This document shows positions 11,901 through 26,900 of a stretch of DNA of 64,000 bases, piece after piece. Origin of the DNA: Sinonovacula constricta (Eukaryota; Mollusca; Bivalvia; Cardiida; Solecurtidae). Location: positions 49,400,709 to 49,464,708 of the forward strand of contig CM017570.1 of NCBI GenBank assembly GCA_007844125.1, read 5' to 3'. How positions within the stretch are numbered: the first letter of the stretch is position 1; each line of letters opens with the position of its first letter. The position numbers and the translations under genes were made by a program. The notes under the pieces are model-generated. The model searched no databases, was not told where the DNA came from, and saw only the letters and a list, made by a program, of their open reading frames with translations.

Positions 11901-14900
11901 CAAACTTGGTCAGAATTTTTGCAAGAAATCTTGGAAGTTTAAATTTTAGAAAAACTTTGTGAACATGCTAGAGACCACATTTATGGCCTAATCTTCACTA
12001 AACTTGGCCAGAATGTTTGCCTGCATTAAATCTTGAATGAGTTCTTAACTGGGTCACATGTGGTCAAAATTTAGGTCACAAGGTGAAATCTTAGAAAACG
12101 CTTGTGAACACACAAGATGTCACCTTCATGGCCCAATCTACATAAAACTTGGCCAAAATGTTTGCCTGCATAAAATCTTCATTGTGTTCATAATTTGGTC
12201 ACATGGGGATCAAAAAATATGGTCAAATCTTAGAAAAAGGTTGTGAACACACTAGTGGCGAAACTAAACCAAACTTGGTCAGACTGTTTTGTCTGCATGA
12301 AATCTAATATGAATTTGTTATTGGGTCATGTGGGGTCAAAAAGTAGGTTACTAGATCAAATTAGAAAAAGTTTGTGAACACACTAGAGGCTGCATTTATT
12401 GCCCAATATTCACCTGGCAAGAATGTTTGTCTGCAAGAAGTCAAGTTCTTCATTGGGTCATATGGGGTCAAAAAGGTCACTAGGTCAAATTCTAGAAAAA
12501 CCATGTGAACATGCTAAAGGTCACATTTATGACCCAATCTTCACCAAACTTGGTCAGAATGTTTGCCTGTATGAAATGTTAAGATATGTTTTGAACTAGG
12601 TCACATGGATTAAGTATGTCACTAGGTAAACTTCTAGAAAACGTTATCAGCCCAATGACCACACTAATGGTCCAATCTTCACCAAAGATTTCTAAAGTAA
12701 GTAACTCCTAATTACTTGCCGCCAGATATGAGCCCACTTAAAGCCGGTGTCCTCAGGTGAGCGATATTGGGCCATCATGGCCCTCTTGTTTAAAATTATG
12801 CTCTCCCCTAAGCTAAGACTCAGGAATAGGAGATTGTGGGTTATTAGGAATTATCAAGCTATCTTTGCTAATCTAATAATCCATACAGCATTTACAAAAC
12901 ATCCAATTCTTTCATTTTTATTGGTCTTTGACACTATTGATTGTTATATTATATTTCTCACAGGATGAGCTGGATCTGCCAGTAAAGATAAAGGCAGGAC
13001 ATATAGGTAAGTTTCTGTAACCAAAGAATAGTCTTAACACAATAGGTCATCATCATACCATGACCATGTCAGGGATTTTTTGTTATTCCTTCTTTTTCCT
13101 TTATAAAGGGAGGTTACTCTAATAAGTTAAATTAGACTTTCTTACCTTCCTTCTGGGAAGGTATCTGGTATGTTGTTATTAGAAAAAAATATGATTGTTG
13201 TACTTAATATGTTTTTCAGTAGCTTGTGACTGCAATGTGCACATTATTTATTGATTATGTTTCGATATTTATTTGATAATGTGCAATGTGGCAAAAGAAA
13301 TAAGTGCATAAAGATAGTTGCTGGATTGGCAAATAAGTTTTTAGAAACTTATGTAAATTCCTCTCTGTGTTATTATTACAAACATATTAACAATTTTGTT
13401 GGCTAGTGTGGGGCATTATTTGCATGAAATGAAAAATCCAAAATCTAAGAAAAAAGCAAGAAGAAGAAAAAAAGAAATGTAACTGTACGTAAACTTGTCG
13501 TAACTGATAACACTAATGAAGGTGCTGTGAAAATTATCATTATGAAGAAAATAATTGATGGTGCAGGTAATGTGTATTCTATAATAGGGAGCTGGTTGAG
13601 TACATGGTTACTTTAAAGAAAAAAAAAAGACATGTAAAACAGGAAGCAATCTCACGAGAAGGTCATAGGGACAAAATAAAAGCATAAAATGATACAGACT
13701 AGAAGCATCTAGAGACCAGTATACATACAGTTTTGGACAGTGATGAAGATTTTTTCGGTTCTGTTTTATAGTGAGGTGATTGTTATCGTTAAGTAGTGTT
13801 TCGAATGTGGGTGAACATGGAGTGTTAGATGTAATGGACTGTCTTAAGTGGACGTATTTGCTGCACTCCAGTAGAAAGTTGGTTATTGATTGAGATAAAA
13901 ATGAGTGAAAGTGCTCATGTGCTTTCTTAAAAAACAAAATAGTATGATATTAAATAAATGGAAATGTCTACCCACAAGATAACTTTCCTTCTATTTTGAA
14001 AAATGGGAACTAGCCATTATTCCGTCATTCTAAATTGGAACAGTGTACTGTTTCCCAATACTTAAAAGAAACGTTTCCTAATTAGGATAAAAAACAACAT
14101 TTTTGCATCTATTAAAAGCTTAAAAGATTTTTGTATCAATTTTTTTTCTGAAACTTACTAAGTTATTTTTATGCATAGACTCACAAGTGGTAGAGATTGG
14201 CTTGAGGATCAGGAGGTCGTGGGTTCAAACCCCCAGCCAGGTCAAACCAAAAGTTGGTAGCAGTGGCTTCCCTCCTAACACTCAGGGCTAAGGGGACAGC
14301 ATTACGCCTGGCTTAAAGGTGTCGGTATAATGGACTGGCCGGGTTCAGTCCCTGGGCACGTCAGAAGTGCCTCTGTGCTATAATGATAGAAATGTTGCTG
14401 CACAGTATTGCAAAAATGCCAGCAAATCCCAAATCCCAATCCATATGGGGGCCATCAATCCCTCCATATGGGGGCCATCAACCCCACCATACTGGGGCTA
14501 TCAACCCCTCTAAATGAGGGGGCCATCAATCCCACCATATGGGGGCCATCAACCCCACCATATGGGAGCCATCAACACCTCCATAAGGGGGCTATCAAAC
14601 CCCTCCATATGGGGGCCATCAATCCCATCATTCGGGCGCCATCAACCCCACCATATAGGGGCCATCAACCCAACCATATGGGGGCCATCAACCCCACCAT
14701 ATAGGGGCCATCAACCCCACCATATGGGGGCCATAAACACCTCCATATTGGGGCTATCAACCCCTCCATATGGGGGCCATCAATCCCACCATATGGTAGC
14801 CATCAACATCACCATATGGGGGGCCATTAACTCCACCATATGGGGGCCATCAACCCCACCATATGGGGGCCATCAACCCCACCATATAGGGGCTATCAAA

Positions 14901-17900
14901 CCCCTCCATATGGGGGCCATCAATCCCATCATTCGGGCGCCATCAACCCCACCATATAGGGGCCATCAACCATACCATATGGGGGCCATCAACCCCACCA
15001 TATTGGGGCCATCAACCCCACCATATGGGGGCCATCAACCCCACCATATGGGAGCCATCAACACCTCCATATGGGGGCTATCAAACCCATCTATATGGAG
15101 CCATCAACCCCGCCATATGGGGACCATCAACCCCACCATATGGGGGCCATCAACAACTCCATATGGGGGCCATCAACCCCACCATATGGGGACCATCAGC
15201 ACCTCCATATGGGCGCCATCAACACCTCCATATGGGGGTCATCAACCATACCATATGGGGGCCATCAATCCCACCCAATGGGAGCCATCAACACCTCCAT
15301 ATGCAGGGTTGTTATTAGGAGGCGGCTGGCGGCCGATTTGACCGCCTCAAATGAAAATCGGGCCGCCTGAAATTTGAAGAAAAAAATGAAAATCGGTCAA
15401 CAGCATGCCCCAGGACCCCCCTAGCAGCACTTCGTGCCCTTGGCGCTTGCATAGCCTAGCCTCCTCAAAAGTTAATTGAGCCTGCTCAAAATATTTCTAG
15501 TGACAACCCTGCATATGGGGGGCCATCAACCCCACCATATGGGGACCATCAACCCCACCATATGGGGGCCATCAACCCCACCATATGGGGGCCATCAACC
15601 CCACCATATGGGGACCATCAACCCCACCATATGGGGGCCATCAACAACTCCATATGGGGGCCATCAACCCCACCATATGGGGACCATCAGCACCTCCATA
15701 TGGGCGCCATAAACACCTCCATATGGGGGTCATCAACCATACCATATGGGGGCCATCAATCCCACCCAATGGGAGCCATCAACACCTCCATATGCAGGGT
15801 TGTCATTAGGAGGCGGCTGGCGGCCGATTTGACCGCCTCAAATGAAAATCGGGCCACCTGAAATTTGAAGAAAAAAATGAAAATCGGTCAACAGCATGCC
15901 CCAGGATCCCCCTAGCAGCACTTCGTGCCCTTGGCGCTTGCATAGCCTAGCCTCCTCAAAAGTTAATTGAGCCTGCTCAAAATATTTCTAGTGACAACCC
16001 TGCATATGGGGGCCATCAACCCCACCATATGGGGACCATCAACACCTCCATATGGGGGCTATCAACCCCACCATATGGGAGCTATCAACCCCACCATATG
16101 GGGACAATCAACCCCACCATATGGGGGCCATCAACAACTCCATATGGGGGCCATCAACCCCACCATATGGGGACCATCAGCACCTCCATATGGGGGCCAT
16201 CAACCCCACCATATGGGGGCCATCAACCCCTCCATTTTGGGGCCATCAACACCTCCATATGGAGGCCATATTCGAGCAGTGCTCCATCAATTCATCTGTA
16301 GATAAGATTTATCTGTGCCATGTCTCAGCTGCTGTTTGGATTTTGATGAAACAACAGTAATTTGTACTGATTACTAATAAGCCTAGTTGTGCATATTGTT
16401 CACACACCATTATCAGGTTTATTTTACATGAGTTATGGTCCTTTGTTTTATGTTTGGTTATGGTAACTTTTGCAAAGCAGCATTTTAGGTTATTCATCAT
16501 CGTCTATTAAAGTTCTTGTTATAATATGAAAGCCATAATAACATTCACTGACACACAAATCAGAATCCCAGATACAGCTCCTGGTGACATCTTTATTTTT
16601 CCCCCAAACCCTTCATACCTGGTTGTAGTTAGCATTGTCTCAATCAGACAGTTTCATTGAGTATCCCTAATACTGGATTTGGCTGCGAATTATGGGATAT
16701 ATGGCTACAGCTGTCTCCTTTATTCCACCCCCAAACCCTTTATACCTGGTTCAAGTTAGAATCGTCTCAGTGAGATAATTTTAATGAGTCCCCACAAAAT
16801 AGGATTTAGTTCAGTAATATAGAATAGAAAGGAATCCTTTATTTCTCATCCGAACCCTTTATACCTGTACTTACAGGGCTCATCATCATTTTTCAGCAAA
16901 CTTGCCCTTCGGGCAAGTACTGAAAAAAAATACTTGCCCGAACCAAATTTGAACTTGCCCGAACAGTCATTTTCATATTTCTTTACTGAAAAAGCAAGAT
17001 GGGGTTGTAAAATGGTGTTTTAATTACAATACACAACTCACTTTAAATTCTCATGTGTTTAATAAAGATTTCCTAACAAAACAATAAACTTGGAGAAACT
17101 GTAATAAACTTTTCATTTAAAAACTTAGTCATCTCTACATACAACATGTATGTCCTAAAGTATCTGAAGTCAGAGGTTGTACAACAATTCAGCGAACATG
17201 ACAATCAGTCAATTTCAATGTCAAATCACACACCAACAACATTCAAGAGATTTAATTGATCATGAATAGCATTTTGCACCTTGAACATATTATGAATAAA
17301 TTTTAACTTTTGTTATAGCTAGACTGGTTCTATCTTGAACAGAAATCTTTGGTTGGTTCTTTTATTTGTAAAAGGCATAAGCACAATGTTGAGAGTAAAT
17401 TTAATCCCCAAAAGCGTAATTGCCCATTTATCTGTTACGATCAACATCATTTTTTAAGACTTAAAATGGTTACTATGATTGGTTTGTTTTTAACTTTACT
17501 ATCTGATGTGGTCAATTACGCCGTCCACTAAGGAGTTCTTTTTTAAGTTTTAAAAGCAGACGACAATTTCATTGTCAAAAGCCGATTCTATAAAGTCATA
17601 AAATTTAATCATTGATTATCCCCGGTTTGTCGTAAAGTTTCGAAGATGTGGATCCAGATTTACATTATTTGAATTACTTTCAAAATTAAAAAAAAAAGAC
17701 CTAATCATCGAAATTATTGTCATATATCTAGTTATAAAATTTTATGATTCAAACATATATCTCTAATACATGTACGCAGGAGTTCAAACCGCGCTAGACG
17801 GTTATTACTTTCTGTGCAATCTAAAATTAGTAACGCCGTGGAAAAACCCAAACTGGGCATGCGCATGCGTGGGATCGTATGCGCAGAAACGTGATCGGAA

Positions 17901-20900
17901 AACAATTGATCGACAGATGAAATGAATGATTCAACAAATGCGAAAGATAAAGTCAAGACCATTCATAGTCAGGATCGGTCGTTTTTCTACTTGCCCGATC
18001 GGGCAACTAAAATAAATTTTAACTTGCTCGAAGCTACTTTTTACTTGCCCCGGGCAATCGGACAACCGTTAATGTCGAGCCCTGACTTAGTGTAATATTT
18101 CAGTCAGACAAGCCCAAGCTATTTAGGATTTATTTGAGAATTATTGGATATATGGTAACATAATAGATGTACTTCTCTTATCTGGAGAGAATATTCCTTT
18201 CTGTATGAAAGGTCCATTAACTCATGGTCGATAAGAAATGCTATGCAATGGGGTTTTTCCGTCATTGTAAGCATTGTAAACATTTTGTCAAAAGATGGAT
18301 AATCCTCTTAGATTGAAATTTCAAACTGAAAGTAGACTGTGGCCTTCTAAATCCAGAGCACAAGTTAATGAGAGGTACAGCTCCTGCTAGCTTCTTTATT
18401 CCTCCTCCAAACCCTTTGTACCTGATACTCATTGGTACTCTTCCTGATCAAACAATTCTAATTAGTACCCACAATTTGAGTTTGGTGGAATTATGGGATA
18501 TACAGCTAATGCTAACTCCTTTATTTCTCCTCCAAACCCTATAACCCAGGTACTCATTTTAAATGTCTCGATATGACAATTCTAATGAGTACCAACACTA
18601 TAGGGTTTGGTTGAGAATTACGAGAATTACCGCCTCCAGATGACTCCTTTATGTCTCTCACAAAACCCATTGTACCCGGTACTCATTTGTACTCTTCCTG
18701 ATCAAACAACTCTAATTAGTAGCCACAAAATAGGGTTTGGTGGAATTATGGGATATACAGCTCTTGCTATCTCAGTTATGTCTCCCCCAAACCCTATAAC
18801 CCAGGTACTCATTTTAAACGTCTCGATATGACAATTCTAATGAGTACCCACAATATAGGGTCTAGTTGAGAATTATGGGATATACAGCTCCTGCTAACTC
18901 CTTTATTTCTCCTCCAAACCCTATAACCCAGGTACTCATTTTAAACGTCTCTATATGACAATTTTTATGAGTACCAACACTATAGGGTTTGGTTGAGAAT
19001 TACGGGAATTACAGCTTTCAGATGACTCCTTCATGTCTCTCCCAAAACCCATTGTACCTGGTACTCATTAGAATCGTCTCGATGTAATATTTCTAATGAG
19101 TACGAACAATCTAGGGTTTGGTTGAGAAGTAAACGGATACATATTAACACATAATCAAATTCAGTCCTCGTATTTGGAGCTCTGAATGGTCACTTAGAAT
19201 CGTCTCGATCAGATAATTTCAATAAGTACACTATAGGGTTTGAGAATAACAGGAAATGTTGTAACACTTTTTATGTCAATATTATGATTAACAGTACCAT
19301 TAAACTTCTAAGCAGTAATTGATCATGCTTAAATTAATGGTGTAGATCTGGGGTCACGTTCATAAAGTATTTTTTATTATTTTTCCCTATTTAAACTAAG
19401 AATTTTTCTTCAATAACTTCAACATTTCCTTTAGTTATTAAAAATACTTAAAATCTTCTTAGATTAAATGTGTGTTTTTTAATGAAACTTAAGAAATTTT
19501 TCTTATATCTCAGCAAATGTATTCAAATTTAAGAAAAAAAAACACATTTTTTATGAATACAACTCCAGGGAGCAGTTTGCTGGTATGTCTTCATCAGCAT
19601 ATTTTGTAACTAATCTATGGAGTTGTCAGTAAATAGCGATTTAGTAAAAAACAATTAATTACAAGTTAATAATATAGACAGCATGTTAAGGGTAAAATAT
19701 TTTGACAGCCAGAAACATGATTTACATTTTACCTTAAATGTTAATATACTGTCTGGATAAGTTCGGAAGAATTTTGTAACAAAAGACTTGTGCAGGCAAT
19801 TATCTCTGGTATGTACAATGTATAACTTTTATATCATACAACGACCATCATTTTATGTCATATGACCGTAATAGGATCCTTTATTTGCTCTGAGCCTACT
19901 TCTTCTCTTAACCTAAAAGTTTATTCAATCAACTTGAACATATAACAGTTCATCATTGATTGACTGGACCTGGTAGCACATTCGGTAGAGCACTGGCTTC
20001 AGGTACGGGAGGCCCTGGGTTCGATCCCCACAGTTCTTAAAAATTGTAGTGGTATAACTCCCTTGCTAACGATCAGGCAAATATAAGGGTAGTTCCACAT
20101 CTAGTTGGTTCGGTGTCAGGATAATATGACTAGGTTTGGTATCATGCCAGGTGTTCAGGGCATGTTATACACAGTGAAGGCAGCACTATATCTGCTTCAG
20201 GTGGACACTGTCTCCAGATTACTGATATATTGTTGGTGGGACGATAAACCCATAAACAAACAAACAAATAACTTTGTTAAATAGATGTATTTATATTGTA
20301 ATTGTTTGTAGCATAGATTTGACTCTGGATAAAGTTAGAAATGTCTTTCATTGACATATCGTAATATGGTTGGTTATTTAAACAATATTTTCAAACAGCA
20401 AAGGCCGTTTTACAGTACATTGCTAATTCTGTAATTAAGTATTACATGTTTTCAGCTCAATAAATTTAGACACACTGGGTCTTGTATCAGAGAATCTTGG
20501 TAAATACATGTTGTATAATTGAATATTAGCAGGACATAAAATAATAAAATGGTATTTGTCCTCTATTTCCACTTTGGTACATACAATACCTCTTCTATAA
20601 TTTTATTACAGATTGCTACATAGTCCAGTTTCGGTGTTTAATTGATGTGATGAAAGTTTTAGTATGTCAGTAATAGTTCTCATCTTGTAGCATTTTATTT
20701 CAATCAAGTATTGTGAAATCTTAAAGCAGAATTTGAGTTCCTTTTATAAGTATAAGGAATCTTTAGTTTCTATATCAAGGTACCAATATTTTATCCTGGT
20801 TATCCATGGTCTAGTGGTTAAGCTGTTGGAACTCCGGGTCGGAGGGTCCCAGGTTCGAACCCCGAAACTGACCATGTGATGTTAGTCTCTTGATCAAGAC

Positions 20901-23900
20901 TATTTACAGCACTGAGAAGTGGTTCTACCCAGGAAGTGAGCAGTCAAGAGTGATAAATATAAGTTACAAGAACCTGTTCCCCAATCTATAAATAGGTTTT
21001 AACTGATGTACCAATATAGTGTTTATAATTGAAAATGTATCCTGATATGGGTTAACAAGCTAAGAGTTAATTAACAAACCAGGACTAAATGTCCCTAACT
21101 TGTTGATGAACTTTAACAACTGTTTATCAGCCTACTAACCATTTGATCAGACAGAGTCATATAATGTACATACGGATCAGGCTCCCCCAGCTTCTGTGAT
21201 CTACACGGTTTGCTGTGGAATTTTTACAAAATATGTCAAGTTACATTTCTGATGAATCTGTTAGCGAAATAATTAAAATTTAACATACATGTTTGTGATA
21301 AACATATCAGGTAAAGGGTGTTAACACTTTTGACAACATTTAAAGCCCTAGAAACCTTCTCCATGTAGGTTATATTGGCCACTTGCCTCTAGTTAAAGGA
21401 CACAGTTACGCCATCTCCGGGTAACAAGGATGTTGGTAAATACTTCAAGTTAAGGGGAAAGATGTATGTAAGTTATTTTCCCTCCCAAACCTTAGGTTGC
21501 TGGTAGTTGTTATGTGTCTCCTTGATGAGTTGTATGGTGTAGAACAAAAACAATTGTTAAGTGTGACGATTGTCAGGACTATGTACCGGGGCGCCCGTGG
21601 CATGGTAGAGTGTTGTCGATCTGTAACTCTGACTGCTTAGCCTCCCACCGCATGGGTTCGAGTCCTGTTCAGGACGAATGACGTAATGTGGGAAGGTTTT
21701 CAAGCTGACTTGCAGGGGACCAGTGGTTCTACCTAGTTATTTGCCTGGGGTTTTCCTCCACCGAAAAAAATGTTGGACCTTACTATAATGATCATAATTG
21801 GTCGCTGCGTTGTATTTCAACAACAGAACAAAACAGGATAATTTTACTTGATGATGTAATGTCTCATCATCGGCAACCACAGTACTTTCTTCCGTTACAC
21901 TCCATACATACCGTGGGAAATTTGATAGCAAAATCTCGTTTTCATGAATATGCATGAGGCAGGGGAGACCAATCTTCTTCCAATGAAATCGCATGTTACA
22001 ATAAAATACTCTTCAATCTCAATGACGTCATACTGGGATTTTCTTACTAAAAATAGAAACCAACGCACATGTTTACTCATGGAGGTCGCCATTTTGAATG
22101 GTAAACCGAACCTTTGATATAAAACGTAATTTCATTGGCTAGTTATCCATGGTGGTTTTCTTATTGCACCAATGAAACTGCCTCATTAATTATTCATGAC
22201 TAAGAGATTTTCCTAGCCAATTGTCCCATGGGTACATAACGCAGCATAGCAGAGTAATGTAACGGGGGATAACCGACGATGGTAATGTCTTATCAAGTTC
22301 ATATTTTGCTTTATTACACTAGTGTGATACAGCTCTTTGATTTGGGACATCATCAACGTTATCATAATGGAGATTGTAGCATACCACTGTTTCACCTAGA
22401 ATTGTTGTTAAAATTTTGTAAAATTGTACATTGGCTATTAAAATCATGTGATAAAAAGAATCTGACACTCATTGTCTCACTTACTATTAACTATTCCTGA
22501 ACTCGTTTAATAAATGTTTGTATTAAATGATATCTTGTGTCAGATCCTCTATGTACCATAGTTGTTACATGACTGCAAGAAGCGTGTATTTTGTAGGCAT
22601 GCATGGTTTGCCTTTTCAGCCAATTAATACATCAACAATAACACAATCATGCTATATAAATGATATCACAGCATGTCAACTTATACAATGTTGATGTGTG
22701 ACTCACTGACCGTCTCATACTAAATTTTCAGAATATAATAGTTGTTATATGACAGGTTGGCCCAGAGTAAGGACAATGTAAATAGATTTTGTCATTCCTT
22801 TGGATTGACATAATGTCTGAACTATGTTTTTGTGGAATGCGTTAGAAATTTGTGTGTTGTTGTAGTGCTTGGGTCATTCGTAACTAATCAGCAGTATTGG
22901 GGCAAGTCTTTTTTTGTAGAAATGGTCAGGATGTTGTGAGTGGTTATTAGGTGTGACTGATTCATACCCCCTTAACTCTATTTTTTGTATGTAAGGCAAC
23001 TTTGAACTACTTGAGTTAAGCAGGTTTTATTCTGACCAGTTATCAAGGGTTTTAAGATTGTTATTTGTTTAATATTTCTTAAATGATTTTATTGAAGGTT
23101 TGTTACATTTTTAAATGGAGTGTTTGATACCTTTAGATGCATTACAATTGGTGCAGCATGTTATGTTCGTATGTAGGCAACCTGTTTTAACATATTTTCA
23201 GTTCACTTTAAGACAAAATACTTATCGATCGGATCTGGTAGCGCAATCGGTAGAGCGTCGGCTCCAGGTATGGGAGGCCCCGGGTTCGATCCCTCGCCGC
23301 AACCTACCAAAGTCGTTAAAAATGGTAGTGGTATAGCTCCCTTGCTAACGCTCAAGCAAATATAAGGGTAGTTCCACGACTGGTTGGCCAGGTGTCAGGA
23401 TAATGTGACTGGGTGTGGTATCATGTCAGGTGTTCACGGCATGCTATACACAGAGAAGGCAGAACTATATCTGCTTGAAGTGGACACCGTCTCCAGATAA
23501 CTGAAATACTGTTGGTGGGACAATAAACCCAATATACAAAGTACTAATCAGATATTCTCTATTGTATTGTGTTAAATGACATATTACACATTAATTGGAT
23601 GCGCTTTGATGCTTTGCATAAATGCTTTTCTTATTTCTTTGATTTGAAAATAAAATGATTTAAAAATAAAATAAAATATGATTTTGGTGATATACAATAT
23701 TTGGTTGTGTGAAATAAATAAAAAATGCTTTTCTTGTTTCTTTGATAAAAAAAAGGAAAAAAAAAAAAAATGATTTCCGTGATATACAATATTTGGTTGT
23801 GTGAACCACCTTTAATGCCCCACAGATCAGTTGGAGGCGATGTCCTTTTCAGTCTGTACGACAACATTACCCATTGAAAGACACCTTGCAGTGTTTCCGC

Positions 23901-26900
23901 TTGTGTACATACAATAGGATTTTTTCTGTCGATAACATCGTCTCTCAGGGGCTGTTACATCTTCTTTTGTTAGTGGTAATTAGTTTGATTAAAATAAATA
24001 TTATCTGTAACTGACAGGAATGTAAAATTGCATTCCATAGACCTATGTCTGAGTGAATTCTGTTGTTAGTGATGCTGAAAGTGTTGTCAGTAGCTTCATT
24101 TTATGTTGTGTATTTCTAGGCAACTCATTGTATGGTGTATGAATCGTCAGCAATATTGTCTTATCTATTTTCAACATTATTAAGTCTGTCGGCTTCATTG
24201 TCTTTAATGATGTGGTCTTAATCATCGCATCGGGAGGTCGCAGGTTCAAACCCCAGCCGGGTCAAACCAAAGACTTTAAAGTTGGTAGTAGTTGCTTCCC
24301 TCCTAACACTCGGGGCTAAGGGGACAGCATTACGCCTGACTCGTCGGTGTAATTTTAATGGACCGGCCGGGTTCTGTCCCTGGGCACCTCATAAATGCCC
24401 CTGTGCTATAATGATAGAAATGTCACTGCACAGTACCGGCAAAAATAAAGGCAAATCCCATTCCATCCCTTAATCATCGCCATCAGCGACAGCATCATCA
24501 GTGGAAGTATTATCATCAGCAGTAGCCATACCCCAATCATCACCATCATTGACAGCATCATCAGCGGTAGTATTATCATCAGCAGTAGCAATGACCCAAT
24601 CATCACCATCATCATCATAATTGTCATCATCCTCACTATAGAATCATCTTAATCATCATTGTCATTATCCTTCTTCTCCTCCTCCTCATCATCATTTTTA
24701 TCATCATCATTATCATTACCAGCATCCATATAACCATCATCATCAGCAGTAGCAATACCCCAATTATCATCATCATAATTGTCATCATCTTCACAATAGA
24801 ATCATCTTATTATCCTCCTTCTCCTCCTCCTTATCATCACCATTTTTATCGTCATCATCATCATTATCATTACCAGCATCCATATAACCAACATCATCAT
24901 CATCATCATCAGCAGCAGCATAATCACTATCATATTTTAAGATCCATTTATTTGCCCTGTGCTGACCTCATGTTGTTGCTGTGAAGACATCACTAAATCT
25001 GCTTCGGTATTGCATAACTAAAACTAAGTTTAACATTAATGCAAGTATTCAAACCTACCCATCATACATATACATATATATTTTAAATTTTTACAACCTA
25101 CATACCAATCTTTTATACAAATACTTTTCTAAACTAACTTCAGAGAGTCACAAAGAATTTTAGCAAAAATATCTGATGCATGTGATGAATTAACTACCAT
25201 CCATCATGTTTGTTTTTTTAGCTAGCGCAATACTAGTCTAATTAAAAAAATATATCTTTAGAGTTACGTCTATTTTCCTTATAAATGCTGACATACACCC
25301 TTCACCTGCTTCACTTGATAAAAAAAACCACCAAATTGTCAATTATTTGTTACAGAACAATATGTGTATATAAAATGGTTAATGGTGATTGGAAATAATG
25401 CATGTCTTGATCCGACATTGTCCAACAAAAGCTGGCTGATCTAGATCTACACGTTTTACCATCATCAAATCAGTTAATTTCTGCAGGTTATTATGTGGTT
25501 AAACATTTGTAACGCCCCCCTTTCCTTCTCCCACGCACATCTTCCAGTAATATCCTTGGGGCAGTATATTTTTTTCTTATTGCACTCTCGACATTTGCTG
25601 CTTGTTTATCTGTGTAAATGTGCATTTTTTCTTTCATGATGTTAATAATCTGACCACTGTTGTTGTTATAAATGTCTGGACAAAGGGACCATGTCTGATC
25701 TCTATACATATCGTCATCATCATCATTACCATCATCATCACCATCATCATAACCATCATCATCATCATTACCATCATCATCACCATCATCATAACCATCA
25801 TCATCATCATTACCATCATCATCACCATCATCATAACCATCATCATCATCATCTTTCATCAACATCATCATCATCATCATCTTCCATCAACATCATCACC
25901 AACATCATCATTGTCATCATCATCAACATCATCATCATCATCATCATCCATCAACATTATCATCCTCATCACCATCATCATCATCACTATCATCATCATC
26001 ATCATCACCATCATCATCATCCTCTTCTTCATCATCATCACCATCATCATAACCATCATCATCAGCTTCATCATTAACTTAATCATCATCATCATCACCA
26101 TCATCATCATCATCTTCTTCATCATCAACTTCATCATCATCACCATCATCGTCATCATCATCATCATCATCACCATCATTATAACCATCATCATCTTCCA
26201 TCAACATCATCATCATCACCATCATCATCATCATCCTCTTCTTCATCAGCATAACCATCATCATCACCATCATCATAACCATCATCATCATCAGCTTCAT
26301 CATCATCTTCATCATCATCATCACCATCATCATCATCATCTTTTTCATCATCAACATCATCATCATCATCATCTTCACAATCATCATTATTATCTCGGCT
26401 TGCGGATCGGGAGGTCGTGGGTTCGAACCCCGGCCGGGTCATACCAAAGACTTTAAAGTTGGTAGTAGTGGCTTCCCTCCTAACGCTCGGGGCTACGGGG
26501 ACAGCATTACGCCTGACTCGTCGGTGTCAGTATAATGGACCGGCCGGGTTCAGTCCCTGGGCACCTCATAAGTGCCCCTGTGCTGTAATGATAGAAATGT
26601 CGCTGCGCAGTATCGGCAAAAATGCCGGCTAATCCCAATCCCAATCCCATCATTATTATCATCATCAGCATCAGCATGTGTACAGTGAAACTCTAGCTTA
26701 AGATACATGATACATATTTATATATTTATATATACATGTATATATACATACATCTGTTATTAATTAATTGATATAGTAGCAGAGGGAGATACACAATCAT
26801 TATAAAAGCAATTAACATGTTGAACTAAGCTAACATCACATCATAGTATACCCTGCCACCTTTAGGGACAAACAGGTGGATGTTAATGGTTTTGTTTTAT

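Larger units (their letters stand above)
14441..16268. repeat. 23-bp minisatellite array with two inserted MITEs
   Basis: Unit ccatcaaccccaccatatgg plus three G, period 23. Because 23 is not a multiple of 3, three units make a 23-residue peptide repeat and all forward frames stay open. The resulting long open frame (14514-15341) is an artefact. Two near-identical 208-bp inserts interrupt the array at 15304 and 15795. Confidence 0.96.

Noticed and set aside
13608..13937. 109-codon minus-strand frame in intron 3
   Set aside because: No domain, low-complexity Leu/Phe/Ser content in AT-rich sequence, and no promoter or splice evidence.
14408..16360. Forward open frames up to 275 codons reading [20 protein letters not shown]
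   Set aside because: All three frames read the same peptide because the 23-bp unit cycles through frames. Pure minisatellite effect.
25491..25880. Minus-strand frame of 129 codons ending in [14 protein letters not shown]
   Set aside because: Mostly microsatellite-encoded Asp. The short non-repeat tail has no recognisable domain.
25602..26456. 284-codon Ile/His-rich frame and poly-Asp/Met frames
   Set aside because: Translation of an ATC-triplet microsatellite running into a SINE.
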